A DNA stretch of 64,000 nucleotides, from NCBI GenBank assembly GCA_032622095.1, contig CP136069.1, forward strand, positions 5,136,976 through 5,200,975, read 5' to 3'. Source of the stretch: Siphonodentalium dalli. Taxonomy: Eukaryota > Mollusca > Scaphopoda > Gadilida > Siphonodentaliidae. Below, piece after piece: positions 62,964 to 64,000 of the stretch; position 1 is the first letter of the stretch; every line of letters starts with the position of its first letter. Position numbers and translations under genes: made by a program. Below the pieces are notes generated by a model. The model saw only the letters and a list, made by a program, of their open reading frames with translations, had not been told where the DNA came from and did no database searches.

Positions 62964-64000
62964 CCTAAAAATAAAAGAATTTAGATTTAGTAATTATATA
63001 TACGGTATACCTGGTATGTCAGAAGGTATGATCGAGGCATCAGCTCAGAAATTATAAATACCTGGTATGTTAGAAGGTATGAGGAACCAGCTCAGTTTGA
63101 TGGACTCATGCAGTATACTACATATGTGCGTGGACAAATGATCAGTTCTCATGGATATGGCCATGTTATGTTCATCATCATATGATCTAATATTTCCCAT
63201 TCTCAAAGACGTGCATGTTATCATCCCACACATAGCGGCATGAACACAGATGCACTTTGTACCAGGGTTGGGGCGATTACATGCCAATGCAATCGATTAT
63301 AATTACAATTACATTTGATTTACATTATTACAATTATGATAACTGATTACATTTTTTTCAATGTAATTGATAACAATTACAATTACTTTAGTAAATGTAA
63401 TCAATTACTTTTCGATTACATCTGATTACAATTGTTAGTTTCCAACCATTTTTAGTGTAAACATATTTTTATTTCCAAATCCAAGCAAATAACATAATAT
63501 ACAGATGCCAAATATATATGCAAACGAGGATCAGACAACAAGGACTTGTATGAAGTCTTCTCCTGTTTGGCTACATGCCCCGTCCCCAATAAGTGAGGGA
63601 GGGATATAGGTCAGACGTGAAAGTTGGAAATAATGGTTTTAGGAGAAATGGAGATATGAGTTAGGGATGGAAGAAAAGGGAGAAGATAGTGTTAGGGATA
63701 GCAGGAGGCAGAGAGAGAGAGGGGAAAACTAGAATGTGCGTGATAAGAATGATGCTCGTCAACCATTTTTGATCGCATAGGAATAAATAATGAAATAAAT
63801 CAAATTAAAATATCAAATTTGATTGAATTATAAACATCACTACATAACATGGAAACAAGACACGACTGAAACAATAGAAAGAAGCAAGCAATAAACACAT
63901 AAACGTTTTACATTTACATCAGGTTTCATCATGAAGTTGTGCACCAAATTATTTTGAATATATTATCATGTTAGTACCCGACATGTGTAAAACAGCCTCC
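62964..64000. other. Upstream side of CTR1; no gene seen
   Basis: 'tacctggtatgt(c/t)agaaggt' is doubled at 63008 and 63060. From 63263 'cagggttggggcgattacat' followed by many 'aattacaattac' blocks (to ~63440) looks like the end of another hAT-type element. 63600-63730 is purine-rich. The CTR1 promoter and any 5' UTR exon must lie here or beyond; no TATA box or start site can be fixed. Confidence 0.45.

Overview
The window is eukaryotic, intron-rich and very repeat-rich, and looks like a mollusc, most likely a bivalve. The protein genes are animal genes with GT-AG introns. Many interspersed repeats carry the 'gtccgtcc... gataactcaaacattttt... gagttatggccc' and 'ttttagctcaactt... catggccgccagtggcc' sequence styles that I associate with bivalve introns. 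That assignment is inference; no species can be named.

Two genes are supported. On the + strand, seven exons (7719-24982) encode the body of a docking adaptor of the DOK/IRS type: a PH domain, then an IRS-type PTB domain, then a serine-rich tail with SH2 and SH3 ligand motifs. The start exon is not visible. The tail is interrupted by an in-frame TGA at 24980 and later by a one-base shift, yet protein-like sequence continues to a TAA at 25558-25560. On the - strand, five exons (62963 down to 44214) give a complete 208-residue high-affinity copper transporter (CTR1/SLC31 family) with a Met/His-rich ectodomain, MxxxM, GxxxG and a C-terminal HCH. The two genes are convergent, with about 18.6 kb of repeats between them. 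Nothing in the sequence links their functions.

The rest is mobile DNA and minisatellites. The main families are: (C) foldback elements with ends CAAGCCTTGAAATAG and 8-bp target duplications; (B) a nearly perfect palindrome with TACAGTAATGCCC ends and a TA target, pogo/mariner-like; (P1, P2, P3) piggyBac-like elements inserted at TTAA that share an inner hairpin core; hAT-like elements (17472-21055 and 59839-60890) with exact 8-bp target duplications; a tRNA-derived SINE; a GIY-YIG remnant probably from a Penelope-like element; and long tandem arrays that fill most of the copper transporter introns.

The most unusual pattern is that many splice-site regions of both genes have been copied into the neighbouring intron, and several of these copies are amplified into arrays. 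The extreme case is intron 1 of the copper transporter. There about 3.4 kb of tandem repeat, interrupted by a hAT-like element, appears to descend from the 3' end of coding exon 1 with its splice donor, so tens of decayed exon ends with GT donors lie directly behind the real one. A tandem duplication at about 42025-43345 also gives reciprocal empty sites for three transposon insertions.
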